22,729 nt of DNA from an uncultured Rikenellaceae bacterium (GTDB lineage: Bacteria > Bacteroidota > Bacteroidia > Bacteroidales > Rikenellaceae). Location: contig CAMRVW010000014.1 of the NCBI GenBank assembly GCA_947054185.1, positions 1 through 22,729 on the forward strand, in the 5' to 3' direction. The position numbers were made by a program, and so were the translations under genes. A model generated the notes under the pieces. The model ran no database searches. It was not told the origin of the DNA and was given only the letters and a program-made list of their open reading frames with translations. Every line of letters starts with the position of its first letter. Positions within the stretch are counted from its first letter, which is position 1. Positions 14,475 to 22,361 of this stretch are shown here, piece after piece.

Positions 14475-15188
14475 TCACATACCCAATATGTCGCGCAGAC
14501 ACACCGACGCACAGGCGCACCCGAACACCGGCGGCATGTAAGAGATGGTACCCACGTTAGACTTTTTGTTTTGCTCGTTGCACAGAAACATCGTGCCCTC
14601 TATCGGTTGCTCGGCCGAGAAGACCACCTTGAATCCGGTGTGTATGCCTATCTTGTGCAACCGCTTGCGAAGCATGTGAGCCAACGGACAGTGGTGCGAC
14701 CTGGATATGTCGCTCACCTCTATCTGCGTCGGATCGACCTTCGACCCAGCCCCCATAGAGCTGACTATCGGCACGTTATGCCTCAAGGCCGCCACTATCA
14801 GCCCGATCTTGGGCGTCAGCGTGTCAATGGCATCTATTATATAGTCAAACCCTCCCTCGGCCACTATTACATCCATGCGCTCGCCCGAAAGAAATTCGTT
14901 TATCACCGTAAGGCCCATGTCGGGATTGATGTCGCGCAACCTCTCGGCCAGAACGTCGGTCTTGGCGCGTCCCACCGTCGAGTGCAACGCCACAAGCTGT
15001 CTGTTTATGTTGGTTGTGCTCACCGTGTCGGCATCGGCCACCGTCATGCGTCCCACACCGGCGCGCGCCACCATCTCGGCGGCATAGGCTCCCACGCCTC
15101 CGAGCCCCACCACCAGCACGTTAGACCTCCCGAGAGCCTCCACCCCCGCCTCCTTAACCAACATCTGCGTACGTTCTCTCCAGCTCAT
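14475..15188 (-). CDS. tcdA: tRNA threonylcarbamoyladenosine dehydratase TcdA (CsdL)
   Basis: TcdA uses ATP to cyclise t6A at position 37 of tRNAs reading ANN codons. The 237-residue protein belongs to the ThiF/MoeB/HesA E1-like family. NVLVVGLGGVGAYAAEMVARAG (about 23-44) is the nucleotide-binding loop, VADADTVSTTNINRQ (about 51-65) carries the family's Asp and Asn-x-x-Arg residues, and DAIDTLTPKIGLI follows. SSMGAGSKVDPTQIEVSDIS and the C-terminal GTISYMPPVFGCACAS are typical of the TcdA branch rather than ThiF or MoeB. Its ATG overlaps the TGA of the TatD gene by four bases, so the two are translationally coupled. Confidence 0.92.
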   Translation of the reverse strand: MSWRERTQMLVKEAGVEALGRSNVLVVGLGGVGAYAAEMVARAGVGRMTVADADTVSTTNINRQLVALHSTVGRAKTDVLAERLRDINPDMGLTVINEFLSGERMDVIVAEGGFDYIIDAIDTLTPKIGLIVAALRHNVPIVSSMGAGSKVDPTQIEVSDISRSHHCPLAHMLRKRLHKIGIHTGFKVVFSAEQPIEGTMFLCNEQNKKSNVGTISYMPPVFGCACASVCLRDILGM

Positions 15189-15823
15189 AGTCTCAAAAAC
15201 CTTGTGTATGTGTCATATACATTCGCCTTAAGCTCTTCTGTTGCGCACCCCCTCACCCGGGCCACGGCCTCATAGACCTCCATTATGTCGCCCACGCCGT
15301 CCGTCTCCAACAGCAACCTGTCCGACGGCACCGCCGCCAACGCCTCCCGGCTCTTGTCCGAGGCAAGCGCCCGCCACCCCGCCGACACCAAATACCCCTG
15401 GTCGAGATATCGCCTCAACAGGCCCGCACCGCCTGCAAAGCCGTGCACCATCACACGGTCGGCATCTATATTGGATGCCCTCACTGCCGCTATCGCCTCT
15501 TCAGAGGCCCGCACCACATGCAAGGCCACCGGAAGCCCCCGCCGTACAGCCACCGACAGTTGCGCCTCAAACCACGGATACTGCCCGTCAAGCCGTCCCC
15601 GCACACGATCCAAGCCTATCTCGCCTATGCCCGCCGCACCTATCTCAGCGAGTCTGTCGAGTGTCTCCCGGTCGACCGAGCTGCAATCCCACGGATGCAC
15701 CCCGGCCCAGAACGGCCCCGTCAAACCACGGCAAGACTCCACCCCCATACGCAGGGAATAGACCGACACCACCCCGGGCAACACCTCCCGCCTGTGCGTA
15801 TGTATGTCAACAAACGGCACCAT
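15185..15823 (-). CDS. TatD family metal-dependent hydrolase
   Basis: The protein has 212 residues from the ATG at 15823, which begins MVPFVDIHTH. The frame is open further upstream (to 15988), but the extension is not family-like and overlaps the hydE gene. Metal ligands expected for TatD enzymes are present: H8 and H10 (DIHTHR), E68 (GEIGLD), H102 (LHVVRA), H127 (VMVHGFAGG) and D175 (LLLETDG). TatD proteins are nucleases or other phosphodiester hydrolases in the cytoplasm. At 212 residues it is shorter than the usual 250-260. It is translationally coupled to tcdA. The exact substrate cannot be told from sequence. Confidence 0.88.
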   Translation of the reverse strand: MVPFVDIHTHRREVLPGVVSVYSLRMGVESCRGLTGPFWAGVHPWDCSSVDRETLDRLAEIGAAGIGEIGLDRVRGRLDGQYPWFEAQLSVAVRRGLPVALHVVRASEEAIAAVRASNIDADRVMVHGFAGGAGLLRRYLDQGYLVSAGWRALASDKSREALAAVPSDRLLLETDGVGDIMEVYEAVARVRGCATEELKANVYDTYTRFLRL

Positions 15824-15861
15824 ATACCTTATATATAAGACGGACTCTGCCGAAAAAACAT

Positions 15862-15869
15862 TACCTTTG
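15862..15869 (+). promoter_or_regulatory. -7 element very close to the hydE start
   Basis: TACCTTTG is a perfect -7 box ending six bases before the ATG at 15875. Transcription would start at or just beside the start codon, giving a leaderless or nearly leaderless mRNA. No TTTG is found at -33. Confidence 0.55.
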
Positions 15870-15874
15870 CATCT

Positions 15875-16963
15875 ATGAAAGACCTCGGACACGAACTCAC
15901 CGACGCCCGCCTTGCAGAGCTTCTCGAGTGCGACGACAACGACTTCGCCCCTTACGCCGCTGCCGCCCGCCGCACCCTTGCAAGCCATGCTGGCAGCAAG
16001 TGTTATTTACGTGCGCTCATAGAGATGGGCAACGTGTGCGCAAAAGACTGTCTCTATTGCGGCATAAGACGTTCTAACAGACACGCCGTGCGTTACATGC
16101 TCGACGACGATGCCATAATATCGGCAGTGCGCGCATCACTGGCGGCAGGATATCGCAGCATAGTGCTTCAGGGCGGCGAACAATGCTCCGATAGCTTCAC
16201 CCTGCGCATCGAACGGCTGCTCGACAAAATATCGCGTCTGAGTCCCGACGGCGGCCCTGCCGTCACCCTCTCGCTCGGCGAACAGTCGCTCTCGACCTAT
16301 CTGCGATGGAGACAGGCCGGCGCCCGACGTTACCTGCTCAGAATAGAGAGCAGCTCGCGACATCTTTACAGCCGCATACACCCTGCCGACCCGCTCCACT
16401 CTTTCGACCGTCGCCTCGAAGCGCTGATGTCGCTGCGCGAGGCCGACTATCAGGTGGGCACCGGCGTCATGATAGGGCTGCCCGGCCAGACCGCGGCACA
16501 CCTTGCCGCCGACATACGTTTCATGCAACGGATGGACATAGACATGTGCGGCATGGGGCCCTATATGGAACACCGCCACACACCGCTTTACAGCCTGCGC
16601 GCCGCCATACCGCCACCTGCCGAACGTCTCAGACTCTCCCTGCGCATGGTGGCCCTGCTGAGGCTTGTGATGCCCGACATCAACATAGCAGCCACCACAG
16701 CCATGCAGGCCATAGACCCTAACGCCCGCGAAGAGGCCTTGCGCATGGGCGCCAACGTAATCATGCCCAACATGACACCGCAACAGGCCAAAGCCGATTA
16801 CGCCCTTTACGAAAACAAGCCTCTTGACGAAAACCTTCCCGGCACCACCCTTTCGCTCTGTGACCGGATATGCAGCACCGGCCTTGTCGCCGCCCCGCAA
16901 GACGACGGCACATCACGCCATTATTCCAAACGAAAGGCCTCCCAACCGCCGGTGACCGGATGA
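15875..16963 (+). CDS. hydE: [FeFe]-hydrogenase H-cluster radical SAM maturase HydE
   Basis: HydE is a radical SAM enzyme that helps build the diiron site of [FeFe]-hydrogenases. The 362-residue protein has the CX3CX2C cluster motif as CAKDCLYC (C55, C59, C62), preceded by CYLRALIEMGNVC and followed by GIRRSN, the typical HydE context. Further family segments are IVLQGGEQCSD, LSLGEQ, RYLLRIESSSRHLYSRIHP, GVMIGLPGQT and the late IMPNMTPQQ. The N-terminal helix (ELTDARLAELLECDD) also fits the family, so the start at 15875 cannot move far. No HydF, HydG or hydrogenase gene is in this window. The related PylB family is the main alternative, but there is no pyrrolysine context. Confidence 0.9.
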   Translation: MKDLGHELTDARLAELLECDDNDFAPYAAAARRTLASHAGSKCYLRALIEMGNVCAKDCLYCGIRRSNRHAVRYMLDDDAIISAVRASLAAGYRSIVLQGGEQCSDSFTLRIERLLDKISRLSPDGGPAVTLSLGEQSLSTYLRWRQAGARRYLLRIESSSRHLYSRIHPADPLHSFDRRLEALMSLREADYQVGTGVMIGLPGQTAAHLAADIRFMQRMDIDMCGMGPYMEHRHTPLYSLRAAIPPPAERLRLSLRMVALLRLVMPDINIAATTAMQAIDPNAREEALRMGANVIMPNMTPQQAKADYALYENKPLDENLPGTTLSLCDRICSTGLVAAPQDDGTSRHYSKRKASQPPVTG

Positions 16964-16973
16964 CGATTGCCTT

Positions 16974-17414
16974 TTAAGCCTGTCGCTCCTCTTTCTCGGC
17001 CTGCTTTTTCAACAAATCGCGTATCTCCTCCAGCAGCACCACTTCGGCGGCAGGTGCCGGCTTTGGCTTTTCCTCTTCGCGTTTCTTTATCACCTGATTC
17101 AACATTCTGACGAACAGGAACATGCAGAAGGCAATTATAATAAAGTCAAACACCACCTGCAAGAAATTGCCATAGGCCAGCACCACGGCCGGCTCCACGA
17201 CGGTATCGCCATCCATCACCGCCTCTTTCAACGTCAGCGAAAAGTCGGTGAAGTTCATTCCGCCCACAAACAAGCCTATGACAGGCATGAAAAGGTCGGC
17301 CACGACAGACGACACTATCTTGCTGAAAGCGGCACCGACAATGATACCGACCGCCATATCGACCACATTGCCGCGCATGGCGAAATTCTTGAACTCTTTA
17401 AAAAATGCTCCCAT
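16974..17414 (-). CDS. mscL: Large-conductance mechanosensitive channel MscL
   Basis: MscL forms a pentameric inner-membrane pore that opens under hypo-osmotic tension. The protein has 146 residues from the ATG at 17414. The N-terminus (FFKEFKNFAMRGNVVDMAVG) is the family signature leading into the first membrane helix (about 17-45). A periplasmic loop follows (NFTDFSLTLKEAVMDGDTVV), and the second helix is at about 78-100 (LQVVFDFIIIAFCMFLFVRML). The C-terminal part is a charged, Lys/Glu-rich helix that forms the cytoplasmic bundle. The open frame continues upstream to 17468, but those codons cover the promoter. It converges with hydE with a gap of only 10 bases. Confidence 0.96.
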   Translation of the reverse strand: MGAFFKEFKNFAMRGNVVDMAVGIIVGAAFSKIVSSVVADLFMPVIGLFVGGMNFTDFSLTLKEAVMDGDTVVEPAVVLAYGNFLQVVFDFIIIAFCMFLFVRMLNQVIKKREEEKPKPAPAAEVVLLEEIRDLLKKQAEKEERQA

Positions 17415-17437
17415 GTTTTTTGATATTAAACAGTTGC

Positions 17438-17469
17438 CAAATATAGCACAAAAAATATCTCCCTGCAAA
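17438..17469 (-). promoter_or_regulatory. Promoter of mscL
   Basis: The minus strand reads TTTG (17469-17466), a 20-base spacer and TATATTTG (17445-17438), perfect at both Bacteroidota elements. The start near 17431 leaves a leader of about 17 bases and confirms the ATG at 17414. Confidence 0.82.
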
Positions 17470-17519
17470 ACCCTTTATTCGGAAGTTATGACTATTTTTA
17501 CCGACAAAAACCGACCTAA

Positions 17520-18338
17520 ATGAATATACGCATACTCTCTCTGTCGCTGACGTTGCTTGTGCTCCTTGGGCCCGATGCCTTGGCATGCCGACGCCACAAC
17601 ATCGTCATCATCACCGCCACCCCGACACAAGAGGCCGCCACGAATGGCGACACCGACAAACTCCGTGCCGAAGGATACACATTCTCACACTGTTACTTCC
17701 AACCCGACGCCGCCATCTCTTCATCGCGCTTCACCCGGCACCGTTACACCGTCATAAACCTCACCCAACCCGAGGCCGCCGACGTCATAAGAACCATGAC
17801 CGACAAAAAGCGCCTTCTCATAGCCGTACAAACCCATCCCGACGACTTGGGCGACCTTGTATCGGCCCTCCGATCGGCCGGCCTGTACGACAAGGCATAC
17901 CTGTTATACACCGCCCCCGGAGGCGACACCCCTTACGAGGAGTCATGGCACATTCCTCTTATCATAAAGTTGCCGTCATCAAAGCACTCCACCCTCCCGC
18001 CGGGCAGCCTCATAGCCGACCCCGTCACCTCTGATGACCTCGCCCCCACCATCGCCCGCATGGCCGGAATAAAAGAGAACGTAACGGGCCAAGGTCAATC
18101 GATGTTGCCACTGATACGACGCAAAGCCAAGGCATGGCGCCACTTCGTCTTCTTCGACAGCCCCCGATACCACGCCATCACCGACGGACGCCTCAAATAC
18201 ATTCTCCACGCCGACGGCACCGAAGAGTTTTACAACCTGCTGGTCGACCCCTTCGAGACCCAAAACAGAGCACACATCAAGTCTATCGCCCTGACCGAGA
18301 TGCGCCGCTCGCTCACCCGTCACCACGGCCGGCCATGA
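17520..18338 (+). CDS. Shortened, probably inactive sulfatase-like protein
   Basis: This 272-residue protein starts with a signal peptide (MNIRILSLSLTLLVLLGPDALA, then C23, possibly a weak lipobox). RRHNIVIITATP (24-35) aligns with the family's opening strand, but the metal-binding Asp pair is absent. ISSSR (66-70) sits where sulfatases have C/S-x-P-S-R, and the nucleophile position is Ile. YTAPGGDTPYEESWHIPLIIKLP (130-152) aligns with the DHG region, which has become APG. The C-terminal half (PVTSDDLAPTIARMAGI, then AITDGRLKYIL and EEFYNLLVDPFETQNR) follows sulfatases closely. Active sulfatases are usually 450-550 residues, so a large middle part is missing. The frame is intact. It is probably a pseudoenzyme or a decaying gene. 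Confidence 0.78.
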   Translation: MNIRILSLSLTLLVLLGPDALACRRHNIVIITATPTQEAATNGDTDKLRAEGYTFSHCYFQPDAAISSSRFTRHRYTVINLTQPEAADVIRTMTDKKRLLIAVQTHPDDLGDLVSALRSAGLYDKAYLLYTAPGGDTPYEESWHIPLIIKLPSSKHSTLPPGSLIADPVTSDDLAPTIARMAGIKENVTGQGQSMLPLIRRKAKAWRHFVFFDSPRYHAITDGRLKYILHADGTEEFYNLLVDPFETQNRAHIKSIALTEMRRSLTRHHGRP

Positions 18339-18376
18339 CATTCGCCTCTTTGCTCATTGCACACCCTCTTTCACTT

Positions 18377-18407
18377 TTTCGCAACCGGGAAAAAAGCCTT
18401 ATATTTG
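18377..18407 (+). promoter_or_regulatory. Promoter of the UvrD-type helicase gene
   Basis: TTTC (18377-18380), a 19-base spacer and TATATTTG (18400-18407) give a perfect -7 and a 3/4 -33 match. The start near 18414 leaves a leader of roughly 87 bases. Confidence 0.68.
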
Positions 18408-18500
18408 CATTGTGAAACAAACCCCTCCGTCAGCCGGGAGCGACGGCAGGCACAATGACATTACGGAGAGGCTGTTCCCATATACAAAACCTTACCCTAA

Positions 18501-20867
18501 GTGGACAAAAACGAAATATTATCACACCTCAGCAAGGTGCAGGCCGAGGCTGCGACGGCCATAGAGGGCCCGTCTCTGATCATTGCAGGCGCAGGCTCGG
18601 GCAAGACACGTGTGTTGACATACCGCATCGCATATATGCTGGGGCTGGGCATCAAGCCATATAACATTATGGCCCTGACCTTCACCAACAAGGCTGCCGG
18701 CGAGATGAAAGAGCGTATCGCCCAGGTGGCCGGGGCCTCTAACGTGCGCGGCCTGTGGATGGGTACGTTCCACTCGCTCTTCTCGCGAATACTCAGAGCC
18801 GAGGCCGAAACACTCGGCTTCACCTCGTCATTCACCATATACGACACCTCCGATGCCCGCAACATGGTGAAAACCATCGTCAAAGACTTCAATCTGAACG
18901 AAGACATATACAAACCCAAAGATGTGGCGTCAAGAATATCGTCGCTTAAAAACGATCTTATAACCCCACAGGCCTATCGCTCCAACGCCGTCCATTCCGC
19001 AGCCGACAACGAATCGCAACGTACGCGCATGGGAGACATATATCGTGAATATATGATAAGGTGCAAGCGCAATAACGCCATGGACTTTGACGACCTGCTC
19101 CTTTACGCCAACCTGCTGTTCAGAGACCACAAGGATGTGCTGCGCAAGTATCAGGAGCAGTTCACCTATCTGCTTGTGGATGAGTATCAAGACACCAATT
19201 TCGCCCAATACCTTATAATAAAGGAGCTGTCAGCTCTCAATCGCAACATTTGCGTGGTGGGCGACGACGCCCAGAGCATATATTCGTTCCGTGGAGCCAA
19301 GATAGAGAACATACTCCGCTTCAACAAAGACTATGCGGACGCCAAACTCTTCAAACTCGAACAAAATTACCGCTCCACCCGCACCATTGTGGGAGCGGCC
19401 AACTCCATCATAAGCAAAAACAGCCGTCAGATACGCAAAGAAAGCTTCTCTGAAAATGGCGACGGTGACCCCATAAAGCTCATAAGCGCCGACACCGACA
19501 AGCAGGAGGCCTTTGACGTGGTGGAAGACATACAGTCTCAGATGACCCGCAACAATCTGGCCCCCAAAGATATCGCCATATTGTACCGCACCAACTCGCA
19601 GTCGCGCGTAATGGAGGACGCCCTCCGCTCGGCAGGCATACCCTATAAGATATACGGCGGACTGTCGTTCTATCAGCGCGCCGAGATCAAAGACATAATG
19701 GCATACGTGCGCCTTATAGTCAACCCTGACGACGACGAGGCGTTGCGCCGCATCATAAACGTGCCGGCACGCGGCATAGGCTCCACCACCGTCGAAAAAC
19801 TGGTCGCATGCGCTGCCGAAAGGGGCACAAGCATATGGCAGGCTCTCATCTCGTCGACACCCGCCGATTTGGGGCTCAAGACGGCAACGCTGGGCAAGGT
19901 GGTCGACTTTGTCAACCTGATACGCGGGTTGCAATCGGCCGCCCTTGACAACACTGCCTATGACGTTGTCTATCAGGCAGCCACAGCCAGCGGCATAATA
20001 GGCTCATATAAGATGAAAGGCACCGCCGAGGCCCAATCGTCGCTCGACAACATAGAGGAGCTCATCAACTCGCTCAAACAGGCCACTGACGAGGCTGCCC
20101 AAGAGGGCCGGCAACCCAAAAGCGTGGCCGAGTGGATGCAGGAGATATCGCTTCTGACAGATGCCGACAACGAGAAACCCGAAGAGAACAACCGCGTCAC
20201 TCTCATGACCATACACTCATCGAAAGGATTGGAGTTCGGCAACCTCTATGTGGTCGGTGTGGAAGAGGGGCTGTTTCCATCGCCCCAGACCGCAGAGTCG
20301 GTACAGTCGCTCGAAGAGGAGCGCCGTCTGTTTTACGTGGCTGTCACAAGGGCCGTGTCGCGTTTGTGCCTGTCGTTCTGTTACAACAGATATCGCTGGG
20401 GCACATCGGTGCGTTGCATCCCGAGCCGCTTCCTCAAAGAGATCGACCCGCAATACCTCGACGACCCCTCTGTGCTGGTGCCCGACAACGCATCGTCCGA
20501 TTTCGCCGGACCCGACACCGACAATGACAGCCAACGTCGCAGTTTTGCCCCACGCCCCAAGAAACAAGAGCTGTGGTCTCGTGCCGACGGCGATATGCCG
20601 CGCCGGGAGAGCCTCCATTTCAGGGAGCGCGACAAGGCCGACACTTTCGGACAACGATATAAAAAGGTGAACGGCGTCATCCCCGACGACACCGCCGTGA
20701 CGGCCAAGATAGATGTGGGCACCACCGTTGCGCACGACACCTTCGGCAAAGGCATCGTGTGCGACATAGACCGAAAATCGCCCAACGTCAAAGTGACCGT
20801 CGATTTCGGTATCATGGGCAAGCGTACGCTTATGCTTAAATTTGCCAAACTGAGGGTATTGGAGTAA
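18501..20867 (+). CDS. ATP-dependent DNA helicase, UvrD/PcrA type (superfamily 1A)
   Basis: The enzyme moves 3'-5' on DNA and acts in repair and in clearing replication conflicts. The 788-residue protein uses a GTG start at 18501, directly after an in-frame TAA, so no longer start exists. All superfamily 1A motifs are visible: GAGSGKT (30-36, Walker A), LLVDEYQDTN (about 222-231, Walker B), VGDDAQSIYSFRGA (about 252-265), EQNYRST (about 286), TIHSSKGLEF (about 570-579) and LFYVAVTRA (about 609-617). The C-terminal 50 residues (VGTTVAHDTFGKGIVCDID, then GKRTLMLKFAKLRVLE) form the Tudor-like domain of PcrA/UvrD that can contact RNA polymerase. It is a single gene with its own promoter. Whether to call it uvrD or pcrA is a matter of naming. 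Confidence 0.96.
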   Translation: MDKNEILSHLSKVQAEAATAIEGPSLIIAGAGSGKTRVLTYRIAYMLGLGIKPYNIMALTFTNKAAGEMKERIAQVAGASNVRGLWMGTFHSLFSRILRAEAETLGFTSSFTIYDTSDARNMVKTIVKDFNLNEDIYKPKDVASRISSLKNDLITPQAYRSNAVHSAADNESQRTRMGDIYREYMIRCKRNNAMDFDDLLLYANLLFRDHKDVLRKYQEQFTYLLVDEYQDTNFAQYLIIKELSALNRNICVVGDDAQSIYSFRGAKIENILRFNKDYADAKLFKLEQNYRSTRTIVGAANSIISKNSRQIRKESFSENGDGDPIKLISADTDKQEAFDVVEDIQSQMTRNNLAPKDIAILYRTNSQSRVMEDALRSAGIPYKIYGGLSFYQRAEIKDIMAYVRLIVNPDDDEALRRIINVPARGIGSTTVEKLVACAAERGTSIWQALISSTPADLGLKTATLGKVVDFVNLIRGLQSAALDNTAYDVVYQAATASGIIGSYKMKGTAEAQSSLDNIEELINSLKQATDEAAQEGRQPKSVAEWMQEISLLTDADNEKPEENNRVTLMTIHSSKGLEFGNLYVVGVEEGLFPSPQTAESVQSLEEERRLFYVAVTRAVSRLCLSFCYNRYRWGTSVRCIPSRFLKEIDPQYLDDPSVLVPDNASSDFAGPDTDNDSQRRSFAPRPKKQELWSRADGDMPRRESLHFRERDKADTFGQRYKKVNGVIPDDTAVTAKIDVGTTVAHDTFGKGIVCDIDRKSPNVKVTVDFGIMGKRTLMLKFAKLRVLE

Positions 20868-21018
20868 AAAAACGGCTATGCACTGATACGACCGTTCGAT
20901 ATCCGTGCCTTATTTGACGTATATCCTTTAACGCATTTATTTAAAGTGCCTTACAGATACAGATTTCCCGTATAAAAATATTTTGCTCAAAAAAAATCTA
21001 ATAACCAAACAAAACTCT

Positions 21019-21026
21019 TATCTTTG
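21019..21026 (+). promoter_or_regulatory. -7 element of the 391-aa lipoprotein gene
   Basis: TATCTTTG is a perfect -7 box. The -33 region is A-rich with no TTTG at the usual distance. The start near 21033 leaves a leader of about 110 bases, longer than elsewhere in the window. Confidence 0.5.
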
Positions 21027-21141
21027 CATCGATTTTGAATGAATAAATTTGCCGCATAGGCATTATGTAATACGCCCCGGAAACATGTTTTGGGATGGTC
21101 CGCATAATATGTAAAAGGGTGGTTTTATTTAATTTAAACAT

Positions 21142-22317
21142 ATGAAAAGATTTCTTTCGGTTTGCCTGTCTATAGGAGCGGTCTCTTTTTTGGCTCTTTC
21201 AGGATGTAAAAAAGATGTCATTCACCCCGGCGTGAGCGATACTTACACCAGCCATTGGTATTACTCATACGAGGCCATGCAGAAAATAGACAACAAATCA
21301 GTCGGTTTGGCCGACGGAGAGTTTACTCCTTACACGGTAACCACCATAGGCGACACCCTTTTGATATCAACGCTCAAGGCCAACAACTTAGGCAATTACG
21401 GCATCATCTTGTTTGACCTGAAGACAAACAAGCCCATCCGCACATTGAACTCGTGGACCGTCAACGGCGAGACCAAGAGTTTCGTGTTCCCCAACAACAA
21501 CGATCCCGCCAATCTGGATGTCTTGATCAAATCGGGCGATCGTCTTTATGTATTCGACCTTCAGTCGAGCATACATGCTTTCCAACTCCCCAATCTCGAG
21601 TACATATGCTGCATCGGCAACGGCCACTGGGGCAATCAGGTGTTTCAGGCACAGGCAGGCGCTGTCAAGGACGGCCTTATATTCGCCCGCGACAAAGACG
21701 GCAAGATAAGCACATATAAAGAAGAGCTGATCAAGCCCGCGAACAACCACAAGATAACGCGCTATCGTTACTCTGCCGTTGACGGCGGAAGCGCCAACAA
21801 CGGTTTCAACGCCCAGTATATGCAGGTGGTTGACGATGTCATACTTCTTTCCGACTATGAGAAGATGTGCATCCGCACGATAGACCCCTCATTGGTTAAC
21901 GACCAGATGAAAAACGGCACCTCTTTAGACGTGCACGAAAAGCTCTTCAAGCTTTCATTCAAGCCCAGAACATTCGCCTTGTCTGAAGATCGCATATACA
22001 TCACCGGCAACAACAACAAAATCTGCATATACGACCGTAACACAAAAGACTCCATCACCGTTTTCAATTCGATCAAGGGGCACACATTCAAGTTTCCTGA
22101 GCGAATTTACGCCCAGAACGACTCTGTTTTCTGGGTGTCTGACCGTAACGCCAAACTATTGGTCAAGATGCAGAGCTTCAAAAACGAGATACGCGAATAC
22201 GAGCAGATCAGCGACCACATAATACTCGTCAAAGACACTCAGGCTCGTCAGACATACGGTGCCAAAAACGGCATTCTCGTCGATACACGCACTCACGAGA
22301 TTATAGAAACACGCTAA
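21142..22317 (+). CDS. Propeller-like lipoprotein, unknown function (391 aa)
   Basis: The N-terminus is a lipoprotein signal: MKRFLSVCLSIGAVSFLALSGC with the lipidated cysteine at residue 22, followed by KKD, which only partly fits the surface-export signal. The mature protein is made of short repeated beta segments with alternating hydrophobics: YTVTTIGDTLLISTL, YGIILFDLKTNKPIRTL, VLIKSGDRLYVFDLQSS, MQVVDDVILLSDYEKM, FALSEDRIYITGNNNKICIYD and VFWVSDRNAKLLVKM. This indicates a six- or seven-bladed beta-propeller, as in TolB-like or NHL-like lipoproteins common in Bacteroidota. No enzymatic residues stand out. Location is the outer membrane. It is transcribed alone and ends at a clear terminator. 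Confidence 0.82.
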   Translation: MKRFLSVCLSIGAVSFLALSGCKKDVIHPGVSDTYTSHWYYSYEAMQKIDNKSVGLADGEFTPYTVTTIGDTLLISTLKANNLGNYGIILFDLKTNKPIRTLNSWTVNGETKSFVFPNNNDPANLDVLIKSGDRLYVFDLQSSIHAFQLPNLEYICCIGNGHWGNQVFQAQAGAVKDGLIFARDKDGKISTYKEELIKPANNHKITRYRYSAVDGGSANNGFNAQYMQVVDDVILLSDYEKMCIRTIDPSLVNDQMKNGTSLDVHEKLFKLSFKPRTFALSEDRIYITGNNNKICIYDRNTKDSITVFNSIKGHTFKFPERIYAQNDSVFWVSDRNAKLLVKMQSFKNEIREYEQISDHIILVKDTQARQTYGAKNGILVDTRTHEIIETR

Positions 22318-22336
22318 TCAGACATAATCCTAAGCG

Positions 22337-22361
22337 AAAGGAGCTCTCGGGCTCCTTTTTT
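22337..22361 (+). terminator. Terminator of the 391-aa lipoprotein gene
   Basis: AAAGGAGC (22337-22344) pairs perfectly with GCTCCTTT (22351-22358) around a 6-base loop and is followed by T to 22361. It begins 20 bases after the stop codon. Confidence 0.9.

Noticed and set aside
15824..15988. N-terminal extension of the TatD gene
   Set aside because: The extra 55 residues do not fit the family, overlap hydE on the other strand, and the ATG at 15823 begins exactly at the conserved MVPFVDIHTH.
16136..16900. Minus-strand frame of 254 residues opposite hydE
   Set aside because: The plus strand has the radical SAM motif and full HydE features; the minus frame is Gly/His/Val-rich noise.
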